Assembly: GCF_013368755.1 (NCBI RefSeq)
Contig: NC_049566.1
Coordinates: forward strand, 3,224,001 to 3,288,000
Reading direction: 5' to 3'
Source: Talaromyces rugulosus
Taxonomy: Eukaryota; Ascomycota; Eurotiomycetes; Eurotiales; Trichocomaceae
Length of the DNA: 64,000 bases
Numbering within the stretch: the first letter of the stretch is position 1; each line of letters opens with the position of its first letter. The notes below the pieces were generated by a model. That model did no database searches and was not told the DNA's origin. It saw only the letters and a list, made by a program, of their open reading frames with translations. A program made the position numbers and the translations under genes. Below, piece by piece: positions 32,312 through 44,724 of this stretch.

Positions 32312-34856
32312 ATGCGGCCGCAATTGCTTCGTGCGGCCGCTCGCTCGAAGCACTTCGCTGCTGCCAGGGCGTACAGCAGGCCCTTGACCACCACCGCGCG
32401 GCGCAGCGCGGAAGTCGAGTTGACGATCGGTGAGCCACCTTTTGAGGTTATAATCGGTAAATAAAGGCTAAATGTGTGTCTCTAGATGGCAAAAAGGTCT
32501 CGGTTGAAGGTACACAATCCTAGTCTGGCTGGTATAATGGGCACATATCTGACTGACAAATCATAGCTGGCTCGGCCCTCATTCAGGCCTGCGAGAAAGC
32601 TGGCGCGACAATTCCAAGGTATGAATCACTCCGTGCCTCAATTGAATACGTACTGACACTGCTACAGATATTGTTACCATGAGTAAGCTTTCTTGCCGTT
32701 CCTCCCGCTTTGCCGTGCCGTGCCGTGTTCTTTTATACTGACTTTCCCAGAAAACTGTTGATTGCAGGAAACTGTAAGCACCCTAACCCTGCCCACCCAC
32801 AACCAATACTGACAAAATAGGCCGTATGTGCTTGGTAGAAGTCGAAAAGGCCCCCAAACCCGTTGCATCATGCGCGTGGCCCGTCCAGCCAGGCATGGTC
32901 GTCAAGACGAACTCGCCGCTGGTCCACAAGGCCAGAGAGGGCGTCATGGAATTCCTCCTGGCCAACCACCCGCTCGACTGCCCCATTTGCGACCAGGGAG
33001 GTGAATGTGACCTCCAGGACCAATCCATGCGATACGGCGCCGACCGCGGCCGATTCCACGAAACCGGCGGCAAGCGTGCTGTGGAAGACAAGAACATTGG
33101 CCCACTGATCAAGACCTCCATGAACCGATGCATCCACTGTACTCGTTGTGTGCGTTTTATGAATGACATTGCTGGTGCCCCAGAACTGGGTTCTACTGGA
33201 CGAGGAAATGACATGCAGATTGGAACATACTTGGAACAGAACCTAAGCTCTGAGCTGTCTGCTAACGTCATCGATCTCTGCCCTGTCGGAGCTCTTACCT
33301 CCAAGCCCTACGCCTTCCGTGCTCGCCCCTGGGAACTCAAGCACACCGAATCGATAGACGTCCTGGATGCTCTTGGCTCGAATATTCGCGTGGACTCCCG
33401 AGGCATGGAAGTTATGCGTGTTATCCCCAGACTCAACGACGACGTCAACGAGGAATGGATCAACGACAAGACTCGATTTGCCTGTGACGGATTGAAGACC
33501 CAGAGATTGACTACACCCCTCATTCGCCGCGAAGGAAAGTTTGCCCCCGCAACCTGGGAGCAGGCCCTGACAGAGATTGCCTCTGCGCATGCTCAGCGGA
33601 ACCCTCAGGCCAATGAGTTCAAGGCTGTTGCCGGTCACTTGGTGGAAACCGAGTCTCTGGTTGCTATGAAAGACCTCGCCAACAAGCTTGGTTCTGACAA
33701 CCTTAGCCTTGACCAGCCTGGTGGAAGCTCGCCCATTGCTCACGGTGTTGATGTCCGATCCAACTATCTCTTCAACTCGAACATTGCAGGTGTGGAAGAA
33801 GCCGATACCATCCTTCTTATCGGAACCAACCCACGACACGAAGCCGCCGTGCTGAACGCCCGTATCCGGAAACAATGGTTACGCTCCGACCTTGAAATTG
33901 GTCTTGTCGGAGAGACCTTTGACAGCACCTTTGAATTTGAGCACCTAGGAAGCGATGCCAACAGCCTTAAGGGCGTTTTTGCCGGCGAGTTTGGCAAGAA
34001 GCTTGCGTCGGCTAAGCGTCCTATGATCATTGTTGGAAGCTCCATTGCTGAGCACGCTGACGCAAAGGCTACCTTTGAAGCAGTCGGTCAATTCGTCGAA
34101 AAACACGCCTCAAACTTCAACACCCCAGAATGGCAGGGCTACAACGTGCTGCAAAGAGCCGCCTCCCGCGCAGGAGCCTACGAGGTTGGCTTCAGCACGC
34201 CTTCCCCCGAAGTTGCCAACACCCAGGCCAAGCTTGTTTGGCTTCTTGGTGCCGACGAGATTAGCGCAAGCGACATTCCCAAGGACGCTTTTGTTATCTA
34301 CCAGGGCCACCATGGCGATCGCGGTGCCCAGCTGGCCGATGTCGTCCTTCCCGGTGCTGCCTACACTGAAAAGTCAGGAACCTATGTCAACACTGAGGGA
34401 CGTGTCCAAGTCACTCGTGCCGCCACATCCATGCCAGGAGCTGCTCGCGACGACTGGAAGATCATCCGCGCCGTCAGTGAATTCTTAGGCGCCCCTCTGC
34501 CATACGACGACATTGAAGCCCTGCGTGACCGCATGGAACAGATCAGCCCTGCCCTCCGACGATACGATGTTCTCGAGCCTACTTCTGTCAGCAACCTCAG
34601 CAAGGTTCAGCTGGTCGACCAGAACAAGGGTAGCAACCCTAGCGGTGCTCCTTTTAAGAAAGCCATTGAGGACTTTTACTTTACAGATTCCATTTCTCGA
34701 AGGTATGCACCTGATGAACCTAAGTATAATAAATCTTGCTAATTTCAAACCAGCTCCCCTACGATGGCACGTACCTCGGCCGCCAAGGCTACTGGTAACC
34801 CTGAGACGAATTTCATGGCTGCTGGTGAACTATCCCCACAAGCAGCATTCGGTTAA
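32312..34856 (+). CDS. nuo78: NADH:ubiquinone oxidoreductase 78/75 kDa subunit (complex I, NDUFS1)
   Basis: Seven exons (introns 32430-32485, 32510-32566, 32619-32667, 32683-32750, 32774-32820, 34703-34753) give 738 residues. An Arg/Ala-rich mitochondrial presequence (MRPQLLRAAARSKHFAAARA) is followed by the ferredoxin-like domain with 2Fe-2S ligands C-x10-C-x2-C-x13-C (YCYHE, NCRMC, ASCAW). Then come a His-Cys3 cluster (HPLDCPICDQGGECD) and a Cys4 cluster (CIHCTRC, later IDLCPVGAL), and the inactive molybdopterin-type domain. It carries electrons from FMN to ubiquinone in the peripheral arm. Exon 4 is only 15 nt (32668-32682) and encodes the first 2Fe-2S cysteine. The last short exon ends SPQAAFG. 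Confidence 0.96.
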
Positions 34857-35113
34857 TAACCTTAGAGAGCCGTCATTTTCGAGGTTGGCGTTTTTTCCCC
34901 TTTTGTTGTAAACCTAACTTGACTTTATGTGTTGTTCCTCATGTTGTCTTAAAACCCCAAGTTCTTCTATGGACCGTTATCCCTGTCGGCTAAATCTCAT
35001 GAAAAATCTTTGAACGTAGCAGAGGGATGGACTTGTATATAGATCAATTGCAAAAATTGAATCCCATAAGGCTGACCAGTAAATTTGAAATGCTCAATCT
35101 AGAAAGTTATTAT

Positions 35114-36409
35114 TTACAATTCGTCATCATCAGTTTCTCCCCCGTCTTCTTGATCAGCATCATCAGCTTTGGACGGCTCTGCTGCCTTGGTACCAGGAGC
35201 AGTAGTTCTTTTCGAAAATGGCAAATCTCGTCTTGGTGGTGGATCTGCCGACTGGGCCAGAGGCGGACGCGTATATTTGTTTTCCTTTGGCGCAGGGCTT
35301 TCTTTATCGGAAGACCGTGCCTCTTCGGCCTCGGACTCGGTTTCCTCCTCGAGAGGCTGAGGTGTCTCTCTTCCTTCTAGGTCGTCTTCTTCGTCTGATT
35401 TGGCCTCATCATCACCAGGGCCGCCTTGTTGGTGGTCAACGTCCATACGTTCAAACTCGTCCGAGTCTGAGGGTACGTCGGTGGGTTTGCGTTTTCCTTT
35501 TCTACTTTTCGGCTCAGCGTGACGATGTTGAGAAGCTTGTTTTAGCTCGGAGACTGTTCAATTATGATAAGCCAGATTCATAAGGGGAATAGGCAGAACA
35601 CATACTCTTATCCCCGTCAATCTTGGCCGCCGCCAAAAGCCGCTGCTGATTCCGAATCTTGAGCTTTTTCTCGTTGAGAACCTGCACAAAATTCCCTATC
35701 AACAACTCTTCATGTTCCTTTTTACTGGTGACCAACTCGCTGATGCTCGAGTTCAAGGTTTTGATGGACTCTTCAGCGGCGTGCAGCCGCTCTGTCAGCG
35801 CGGAGATTTGTTGTGCGAGCGAGTCGGCGCGCGTGGTCATGAGGCCCGTCCATTCGAAGAGTTCGATGGTTTGGTCGTCATCTTGGGTGAGTGGTATAGA
35901 TGCAACTCGTTGCTAGAACCATACCTTAGTGGCCTATCAAGTAAACAAAGAGAAGAGGAGGAAGGGAGGTACTGTGATTGTGTCGATGCGCTTGCGAATA
36001 GCAATAACCAACTGGTTTGCGCCATCTTTGGCCTGCCGAATAGACGCATTCACTTCAATATCGCCGCCAAGCTGCGCAGAGTCAATGCTAGTAGCATCAT
36101 CAGGCCGATACTTGAGCACCGAGGCCAGGATATTCTCAAACTCCTCGTCGCTGCCTTGGTAGTTTTTGGAGCGGAGCTCTTTGAAATGGGATTGCTGTAC
36201 TGTATAGATATGTTAATTACTGTAGATTTTAGATTTTAGACATTTCAAATGCTATACGTACTCGAGGTTACGTAGGGATTCTCCCCCTCTGTCGCGATGA
36301 GCTTCAGCTTTGACGCTGGGTCTTGTTCGGGCGCGATATACACCAGCACAAAGCCATTCGGGTCGTCTGACCGTGGAATGCGAACGACCCGGTCTCTATT
36401 GGTCGTCAT
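35114..36409 (-). CDS. xrcc4: Non-homologous end-joining factor XRCC4/Lif1
   Basis: Four exons (introns 35554-35605, 35913-35972, 36200-36261) give 373 residues. The N-terminal head (RVVRIPRSDDPNGFVLVYI onward, about 1-160) is beta-rich. Then a long coiled coil runs from EWTGLMTTRADSLAQQ through LNEKKLKIRNQQRLL. The C-terminal third is acidic, Ser/Glu/Asp-rich and disordered, with RRDLPFSKRTTAPGT near the end. This head, stalk and tail plan with these fungal motifs is that of XRCC4, the partner of DNA ligase IV. I could not test it against a profile. Splice sites were set by frame; the 35913-35972 intron restores IPLTQDDDQTIELFEW. Confidence 0.75.
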
Positions 36410-37336
36410 GGTAGTTTAACTTTTTTCTTCTTCTTCTTTTTAAATATCGATTCTGGAGTTCCAATGCGGATCTGGCACTGTCATGTCACTGGGAAAGTAG
36501 AATGAATGGGAGGAATTCGGGAGTGGAACCGTCGGGAGAGAGAATAGGCAGGAGAATAGGCAGCCGTCTGGTCTCTGGGGTGGGCAGCCAGTATAACGTC
36601 CGTGTTGTACAGCATTACTACTACTACCTTGGGGTTATTTTTGTGTATGGCATATTGTTTGATGGAAGATCAGGCCAGACTCTATCGGCATGCTATACTA
36701 TACACGAGTGTTATATCCATTATCAAAACAAGTTCGTAGCCAAGGCTAGATCAGGACTCATACTACAGCTAAAGCGATATGCATTGTATTTAACAAATGC
36801 TACAATAATGTAACTATCTACAGAGCGTCACAATATAACGTCTTACAACATTTCAACATTTATTCTCGAGAAGCGAGTATATTACGGTAGCTGGCGTAAT
36901 TAACCGTCCGATACAGCCAGCCGCGCACGTTACCAGTGCCCGCCCCGCGTAATCGCGTATTCACCCTGTACAGCCCGTAACGCGCGCGACTTGGCATTCC
37001 CGGCGGAGAACATTATTTGTCTCGCCCAGCCACCCCTCGACACTGCACAACCACCATACCACCACCACTATCCACCTCGCAGCTGTCGATCGCACAAATG
37101 ACTTGACCAGCCCGAATCCACCACCGCAAGCCGTCGTCGAATATCGGCCACTCCAACCTCGAGCATTCGAGAGCGTGTGTTGCAGGCGACAGCAGCATTC
37201 CACACCAGCAGCCCTGATACATTGTCAGGAGTATTAAAACTGACTGATAACCACCACGACACCTCGACCCAGTTTGAGTTTTACACGCTCAGAGATGGGA
37301 TTATCTGCCACCTAAGCATCGCCCGACACATTGTTT
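36410..37336. promoter_or_regulatory. Divergent region xrcc4 / byr4
   Basis: 927 bp between divergent genes. It contains a 16-bp word CTGTACAGCCCGTAAC (36966-36981) that recurs with one change at 8363-8378. AT-rich sequence lies around 36760-36900 and a CA/CC-rich leader precedes byr4. A minus-strand frame (36961-37262) is open by chance. Confidence 0.45.
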
Positions 37337-40300
37337 ATGAATGATTTCACCGCACTAGAATCAAACAATCAACTCACAATGCAGTCGGATAACCTCCACC
37401 TGCTGCAGGGCGAAGCAGCAGCGCCGGTGGAATCATGGGATGACGATGGCGACCTCCAGTGCCTGGACGACACCAATTTCCAAGCAGTCTCTACAACGAC
37501 ATCAGTCACCGGATCCGTCCGCCGGTCGGCCGGCGGCCACCGCGATTCCGTGTCGTCGCGACTCTCTGTGCGCTCTGACATTGAATCAAACCCCGGCGAC
37601 GAAGACTGGCAGGTGCTGCTGCGCGACAACGACGAGACCGCGACCGAAGAAGCCATTGCCTCTGCTCGCAGCGCCGGCATCCCTATCCCAAACGGCGTGC
37701 CCAAATCTGCGCTCACGGGCGGCGCCATTAAGAAACTCCAAGCGAAGCATGCCAGAAAAAGTACAATCGATGACTGGTCTGACGACTTGGATTTCCCAAT
37801 GGATGCGGAGCTGTCACTCAGACCTCAGGAACGACCGCTCTTTCCCGAATCTCTCCAACATGTCAACCCCCTGCTCATGACGAGTCCATCCAAACCCGCG
37901 GCCGCTATCGATCTAGACTCTTTTCGCGAATCCGATACCGCCATACAGATAGAAAGTCCCACTGATGCCTTGGCAAGTCCTAAACAAACAAGCGAAAGGG
38001 ACCATGTGAAAGAGGTGCCAACGATTAAAATCGCCAAATTGCGCCCGAATGAGCTTCAGCCTTCTGCGGTTGCAGCTAATAACGATATGGATGATTTTGA
38101 GCAAGATTTCGAATTTCCTGGCGAAAACTCCACTCTGAAACTTTCTGCGCCCAAGGATATCACACCAAACCCTCCAAACTTGAATGAGGACGTTTGGGAT
38201 CTTGACTGGGCAGAAGGCAGTATAGGTGTGCGCTTTGGCGGGACGAAGCGAGATGGACGGTCTACTCATAGTTCCTCTATTTCCGCCTTCAGTCCCAGTG
38301 TCTCAAGCTGTCTTACGGCAGAAAGTGATGATAGTCTGGAGGGTTTGGTCCTACCTGATGGCCCTGTAGACTTTTCGGAGGCTTTGAAGAAACGGCAAGA
38401 ACCGTCCACGACCCCTGATGTCAGCCCAAAATCTCAACCCGTTTCGAAAAGAGTCAACGAGCACAAGGACTTTTTTGATAATTTGGACGTTGATGACGGC
38501 AATGTTTTTGCGTCGATGAAGCCAGGCGTCAACCGAAACGTGAAGCGCAAAATAGCCCACACGCCAACCCCTAGTCGTTCCGAGAAAACAATTACATTTA
38601 CGAATAAGACACCTTCAACAGTCACCCGAATTCCACGGCTATCTGGCCATGATCGCAGCCACTCTAATCTTGAACCAGTCTCAGAAAGCGGCGCTCCTAT
38701 CGTTAAATTCCGCCGACCGCAGTCTCGGCTCTCGGGACATGCGAGTAGATCGTCTGTCTCGAGCATCCACGCATCCCATACCTCTCCGCCGGCCACGCCT
38801 TCGTCCCGAGCTCGAAGATCTCTCGGTTCTAGGATTTCGGGAGAAAATACTCGTACTGACACAACAACTAGTGCACAGCTTTTGAAAGCCAAACGCTCAA
38901 TGCCTTCTATCCGTGCTTATGACCCATCAACTTCCTCCACGCCTCTCCCGCGCCCATCATCTCGCCAGGATGGTGCGACCTTTATCCCCCAATCTATACG
39001 GCCAAAAACGCCAGTTGATCGAGCTACAACCAGTTCCCGATTGGCAAACCGTCCATCCAACACGCCGTTTCTCCCTGCTGGTGCATCTCCAGGCCAGTCA
39101 CAACACGCAAGCGTCAAGTACACCCGTCATTCTCGCCGTTCTGATTCCGAAGATTTTGCAAATTCTCAGAAATCAGCAACTCGTTTCGCTTATCCTCCTC
39201 CATCTCAACGTCACAATTCAGATACTACCAGTGATTACACTAATGTCACAGCAAAACGAACAGTTACTCGACCCGCACGTAGACGGAACTATGGAGATGG
39301 CTCTGAACTAGAGTCTTTTGATGATCTACCAACATCTACAGTCGCCGAAAGTCGTTTTGTTAAGTCTCCAGTGGGCCACGGTGCACCGAGGTCGATCCGA
39401 AGCCGCTTAACCCATACCCCCCCTGCCCTTTTGCCGCGGGCAGAAACCTCGCCCTCGTCTACCGCCCAGCTCAGCTCGCCTCGGCCTAGTTCCTTCACGC
39501 CTCGATTCGCCAGGGACACCAACGCATCTAGAAATGCCCGTGAACAAAGGATCGCCTCTCTTTCGCTACCTAGTCGAGACCGGGGAAGCACGGCACTTGC
39601 GCCTCTTAGTACGAATTGGAAGGGGCAGCAGCATTCTCAAGATGGCGAAAGCGTGTTGACGCTGAGAAGCAAAAAGGGTAAATCATCCAAGGCTCGGCCA
39701 CAGTTGATTCGACCAATGGGGTCTGGCGTCAACGAAACCAAACGTAAGTTATGCTCATGACCTACAACTGGAATAGACCATGCTAAATTTTCGTTATTAG
39801 AAATCAAAGGGATGCAATATAATCCTGCTACCTACCGCTGGGAAGGAAACGAGAACACAGTAGCAGGATTCGACGTGATGACAAGACCCAAGTCTCCCAA
39901 AGCAGCACCAGCGCTTATTGCCAGCATGGGCACAACCAAGGATACTCAGGTTGTAGGCAACATGGTGTTTGATCCGCAGCGGATGTGCTGGATGAAGCTC
40001 GCGTCGTCACCGGGCGGAGGCGAAGGCGGTGACAAGGGCACAGCAGCGGTGGTCTATGACGAGTCCGAGGACGTCTTCGCGGGCCTCGAAGACCTCCAGG
40101 ATAAATCCGACTCGACCCGACACAAGAGAGTTTTGTCAGGTACCGCGAATGACATGGATGTCTCAGATGACCAAAGTGGCGGTGACTCATCCGAGGAATG
40201 GCCAATAACCGAGGAATTCGACGTTGGACCTGAGTTTGTCAAACGTCAGCGTGCCGAAGAAGACAGATGGAGACGCAAAGTTGCCAAATGGGTTACATCT

Positions 40301-40381
40301 GAGCGACAGCGGTTCGGAGATGGTTGGCGCTGGTCGATCCGGGACCTGATTCCCAGTGAGAATAATGCGTCGGCGAGTTGA
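37337..40381 (+). CDS. byr4: Mitotic exit / septation regulator Byr4 (Bfa1 homologue)
   Basis: Two exons (intron 39744-39800) give 995 residues. The protein is largely disordered, Ser/Arg/Pro-rich, with short conserved blocks. Near the N-terminus: SWDDDGDLQCLD and WSDDLDFP, then DDFEQDFEFPG and WDLDWAEGSIGVRFGG. Near the C-terminus: GMQYNPATYRWEGNE, VVGNMVFDPQRMCWMKL, DVFAGLEDL and EFDVGPEFVKRQRAEEDRWRRKV. These are the Byr4/Bfa1 signature blocks. With Cdc16/Bub2, Byr4 forms the GAP for the Spg1/Tem1 GTPase at spindle poles and restrains septation. A TTG six bases upstream is not used; ATG 37337 or 37380 are the candidates. Confidence 0.88.
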
Positions 40382-43230
40382 ATGTACATGATTCTACGAC
40401 TTATGAAGAAACGGGTTGCATTCTGCATGATAATGACGATGTATACTTATGTTTGTTACTGTTCTTGTTGCTATTACCGTTACCGTTATTGTTATTCGTT
40501 AAGTTTTACCTGCTAATCGCTAATCTGAACGTGCTGCGGGGTTTCTCCAGCCTTGTTCAATCTTTTACATTATTATTTGCAATCAATGACCTCTTTCAAA
40601 ACTTTATTCTTCTTATTTTCAAGGCATTACCCACAGCCTCTCTCTATTTGGTGGCTATCTAGCGGTCTATAGATTCCCATGCAGGATACTACTTCAGGGC
40701 TCCACGGCTAATATTGATGCATACGAATTAAAAAAGAAGAAACAGAGAAACAGAGAGAGAGAAAACACCGAAAAAAGGTCCCAAATAAGCCAATGGGATA
40801 TCGTCCGATGTATCCGACGCATGCAGGCAGCATGAACGGCACTCCGCATCCGGGAAAAAGAAACGGTTTTTTTTTTTTCCTTTTGTGTATTGCTTATTAT
40901 TCTATAGTTTGTGTGTTCATTGCTCAACCTAGTGACAGGGGTGTGGTTGACCGGGGTTTGGGGTACACTCTAGTTTCTAGGAGTACATACAAGAAAAGCT
41001 TGTCTCAGATTCAATGGACGAGAGAAATATTTCAAAGACATTCATTCTCTAGATATCCACTTTGAGAAAAACAGTCCAGGCTATGCTGGATAGACATTTA
41101 CTATCGAAATAAGCTATAGCGCTGCAGAGCCACTAATCGACCTCCAGTCGTGATATGAATCTTGGCTGACCCCTTTTTTTTTTCCTGAATAGATTATTTC
41201 CTAGAACGGAAAGTTTTTTCTAGCCCTAAAAAAAGTCAAAGAGGAATGCAATCAATCATTGTCAGATGGTAACACAACTTTTTTTTTGTTTTCACCTTCC
41301 TTTTCTTTTCTATTTTTATTGTTACTAGCTTGGCAGAAGTATGATTGGGGCTGGATATATTGACTTAGCCTCACATATCGCATGGCTTGCTTGCTGCTGC
41401 CACGCTGATCCTTGTCTGAAGACGGAGCGAAAGTGAGTGGCCGGGGAAGTGCTTCCTCCAGCATCCAGTTTCATTGTCCTGCAAAGCCTCCTTGCAGTTT
41501 ACTCGCAGACTCAAAAAAATAAATAATAAATGTTGCCTATCAGGATCCCAGTATGTAGGCGCATCTGTCCGTCAAGTTCCTTTTTTTTTCTCCCTGTGTG
41601 TGTTTTTAAAAAAGGGAATAATTGTCCCGCCGATAAACAAGGTGAGCCATTCGGAGTCCCAGGAATTATCAATGGTGGCTCAATGATTCGCTGTCAAATA
41701 GAGATGCAAGTCGAAACGAGGCGAGGCTGTTGGGGGGGGGGGGGGGGGGGGTAGGGGGGAAAAAGGTCGAGTTGGACAGGAGTCGGCGAACGGCGATGTT
41801 TATGAACAAGATCCGATTGCATTCTTCAGGTTCTTTGGGCACCGGTAGGCTTTCATATATGATGGTAGAAGCATGTCAAACGTCACTAAAGAACACTGAA
41901 TGTTCGGTCTAGACTCTCAAGCCTGAGGCGATCTTTACTAAAAGCTTTACTTAGATAGAGAAGAGAAGAGAACTGAGCAAGACACTGGCAGGGTTAGTTC
42001 TGTATACCAACACATGCGACAAAAATGTCGTGCTGGCTGCTTATGGAACCACTTGTGTCTCAACACATTCCGGTCTGGTCACACAGAGATTATCAAAGAG
42101 GCTGCGACTCGTGGAACCGAGTATATTCGGAGACTCTGGAGATAAAGCGAGAAAAAAAAGAAAGAAGAGTTAAAAACGTTGTCGGACTCGAGAAAGATGG
42201 CAAAAGAAAGTATACAATCAAACGTATTAGAGCGTACGTGCAGGAAAACCCTGCATGCGGTGCAGTAAAAACGTGAGACTTGGGCCTATCGGGGCCTTGG
42301 TTCATTGTCATATTGCATGAAAAGAAAACGTCAACTATGTTGGGTGACTGAAAGTTGAGAAATTGAGAAATCGAGACTCTTGATATAGAGAGATAGCCGC
42401 AGCGGTCAAACTATGAGGGGAGTAGTACTTACTGCTAAAAGTATTACCAGCAGTACTAGTAACACTAGTTTCACAGGGTTAAAAAAAATAAAGTAACACT
42501 CCTTTTCGTTTCCATTGAACGCTTCTACTAGTATTTCCTCAGTGAAGCCTGACGCCGATCGGGCCTCCACAACGCAGACCAACGTGGCTCCCATCGTAGA
42601 TTCTGCCACGTCTAGCTCTGTCGTGGACTAATGATCGCCCATGGTTGAATGCCTTAGGGATCGAGCTAGGCAGCAAAAAAAGGAAAAATGGGCATGCAGA
42701 TCTGCTGTCATGCGAGAAACAAAAAAAGGACGATGAGGCGAAAGCCTTGAATCACCCAGTCCGAGTCACTGGAGGCTGTGTACCTGACAGACCAGATTCA
42801 CCCACCCACACGCTCAACATGCATGAAGGTGAGCTCCGTTGTCCTCAAGTACTTTATAAGAATCCCTGCAAGAATGCAGCAGCAAATGACCATCTGCTTC
42901 ACGCTCAATGCCTGACAATCTCACCGACTAGCTGGGGGGGGGGTGGTCATGTCATATGTTTGTTTGTCTCCGAATAGAAATCCCCCCAGAATATGCAGGC
43001 TGCCTTGCTGTCCAGTGTCAGAGTGAAGCAATCCTCAGCCACCGCGCATCAGCTATTGGTCTTTTGACAGCAGTGTTGTTCTGTTGTGTGGTGTTGTCCG
43101 AGCCAATGGGTATATATAACTGCAGGAGAGCCCTCGTTTTGTTTTAGTTTTTGGAAACCAAGTCTTTCGTTTTTACCGTCTTGATTGTTTTTTGAAAAAT
43201 TGTTGACCATCCCCCCTTATTGCATACGAC
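40382..43230. other. Gene-free stretch of 2.8 kb upstream of the integrase-domain gene
   Basis: No coding gene can be supported: frames are short and motif-free. It holds T/A tracts, pyrimidine-rich runs (40445-40500), a G20 run (41732-41751), an A/G-rich block (42140-42210), a second G run near 42932-42942, and a CT/TTG-rich leader before 43231. With the 3.3 kb stretch at 6634-9968, it is one of two unusually long spacers, each in front of a putative nucleic-acid-binding protein gene. Confidence 0.5.
41732..41751 (+). repeat. G20 homopolymer
   Basis: Twenty consecutive G followed by TAGGGGGG. It can form G-quadruplex structures on this strand; the true length is hard to sequence. Confidence 0.8.
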
Positions 43231-44724
43231 ATGAACACATACAGACGATCGTCACAAGAGCAATATGCCTACTCCAACGACTCTGCTCCAATCGCTCCTT
43301 GCTACGAAAACCCCGCGAGCCCCGAACTCTCGTACCACTCGTCCAGCTCCTACAACATGATGCACCCGTTCAGCCCGTATCATCATACAGTTTCTCCTTA
43401 CTATGGGCCACAGGCTCATCTGGGTCTCCCGGGGGGAACAGTGATGCATCCGAGTCTAGGAGGAGCGCACCCAGCAGCAACAGCAACAACACGCCACGAA
43501 CAGCAGCCCTCTTTCCGAGACCCGCGATACCTGAATCCGCCCAGACATCTGAATGCAGCACGCTTCGTGCATCTAAGCGGCCCACTGGAATACGAAGTCG
43601 AAAGCCAGGAGTCGTTTAACGAAGAGGACATGTTCTCGGAGCCTGTGAACCCGCCACTAGATGGATTCCCCATTGTGGAGGAATTTGATGACTTGATAAA
43701 AAGGTACCAACAGGAAAATACCCTTGATCGAGGTGTTTTTTCAGCTTATCAAATAGTTATGTAAATGAGCTCTCGGTAAAGAAACAGGACAAGGCGTTGA
43801 TTAATGCGCGAAGAGCGCGCAACATTCGAAATGTTCTGGACAATCCGAAAGATACGGCGATAGAATCTGCTCAATTTAGGTATTCATCTGCCCCCTTTTC
43901 CTTTCCTTCTGGCCGTGCTTATTGTGATTAGGTTTTGGGTGAAGAAAATGTTCCAGCTTGGACCAAACGATCCCCGAGTACCAGATGTGCGTGAAAGTGG
44001 CTAGAGTGACCGTGGTAGAAGCCGTGCTAATCCCGGTCTCCTTTTAGCATAAAAAACTCATACACCACGAGGGTAAACCCGTGGCAATCCGAGAAAAGCT
44101 CTTCAAGATCCTGACCCAGGCACATCAGCAATGCCAACACGGAGGCCGTGACAAGACGTCTACCAACGTACGTCAGAAATATTCATGGTAAGACCGACGA
44201 AATCAAGTGTTCCCTATTTCTATCTAGTTTAACTGTCAAAAAGGGTCCCAAAAGAACTCATCTCCCGCTTCGTGAAAATCTGCCCAACCTGTCAAGGTCG
44301 CCGGGGCACAATACCACCACCAACAACAAACTTGACAGTGACACCTCCGGATTCGAGAAGAGGCTCGCCTCGTTTCGAACTCGCCAGACAGCAGCCTCAC
44401 ATATACGGCAGTACCAGCAGTGGTGGTGGCAACACTCCCTACCGCCGCAAATCAACGGCCTATACCTACTCAGACAGTCCTACCCACCACCATCACCATC
44501 ATCATCACGATGTAACTTGGCCCGATACCTCTGCGAACCATTTCCACTCCGAAAGCAGCGAAAGACTGTCCATGAAAGCGCATGGTTTGATAGGTGATGC
44601 TCCTCATCCTCATCACCATCCTCATCCTCATCATTTAGTGGAAACTTCGCAGGCTCCCCAGTATGCATCAAGTAATGCTGGGTTTTTGGCAACGAATGCG
44701 AATTCGCGATATTCCGGGTACTGA
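43231..44724 (+). CDS. Protein with integrase-type H2C2 zinc-binding domain, His-rich tail
   Basis: Five exons (introns 43704-43756, 43880-43931, 43987-44047, 44188-44243) give 423 residues. The first 155 residues are Ser/Pro/Tyr/His-rich and disordered. The middle holds FWVKKMFQLG, then an H2C2 zinc module: QAHQQCQHGGRDKTSTNV, QKYSWVPKELISRFVKICPTC. This is the N-terminal zinc fold of retroviral and Gypsy/Maverick integrases (His pair, then C-x2-C about 30 residues later). No DDE catalytic core follows, so it is not an active element. The tail has eight consecutive His and a second His-Pro cluster. It is probably a host gene that has co-opted an integrase zinc domain; role unknown, possibly nucleic-acid binding. 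Confidence 0.75.

Noticed and set aside
37331..37336. Extended start of byr4 at a TTG
   Set aside because: Nuclear fungal genes start at ATG; the ATG at 37337 is two codons downstream in the same frame.
42645..42977. 110-codon frame in the 2.8 kb spacer
   Set aside because: It lacks an ATG start in context, contains homopolymer-derived residues and shows no domain.
40382..43230. Possible transposon remnant in the 2.8 kb spacer
   Set aside because: No terminal repeats, target duplications or transposase/reverse transcriptase motifs are visible despite the nearby integrase-type domain.
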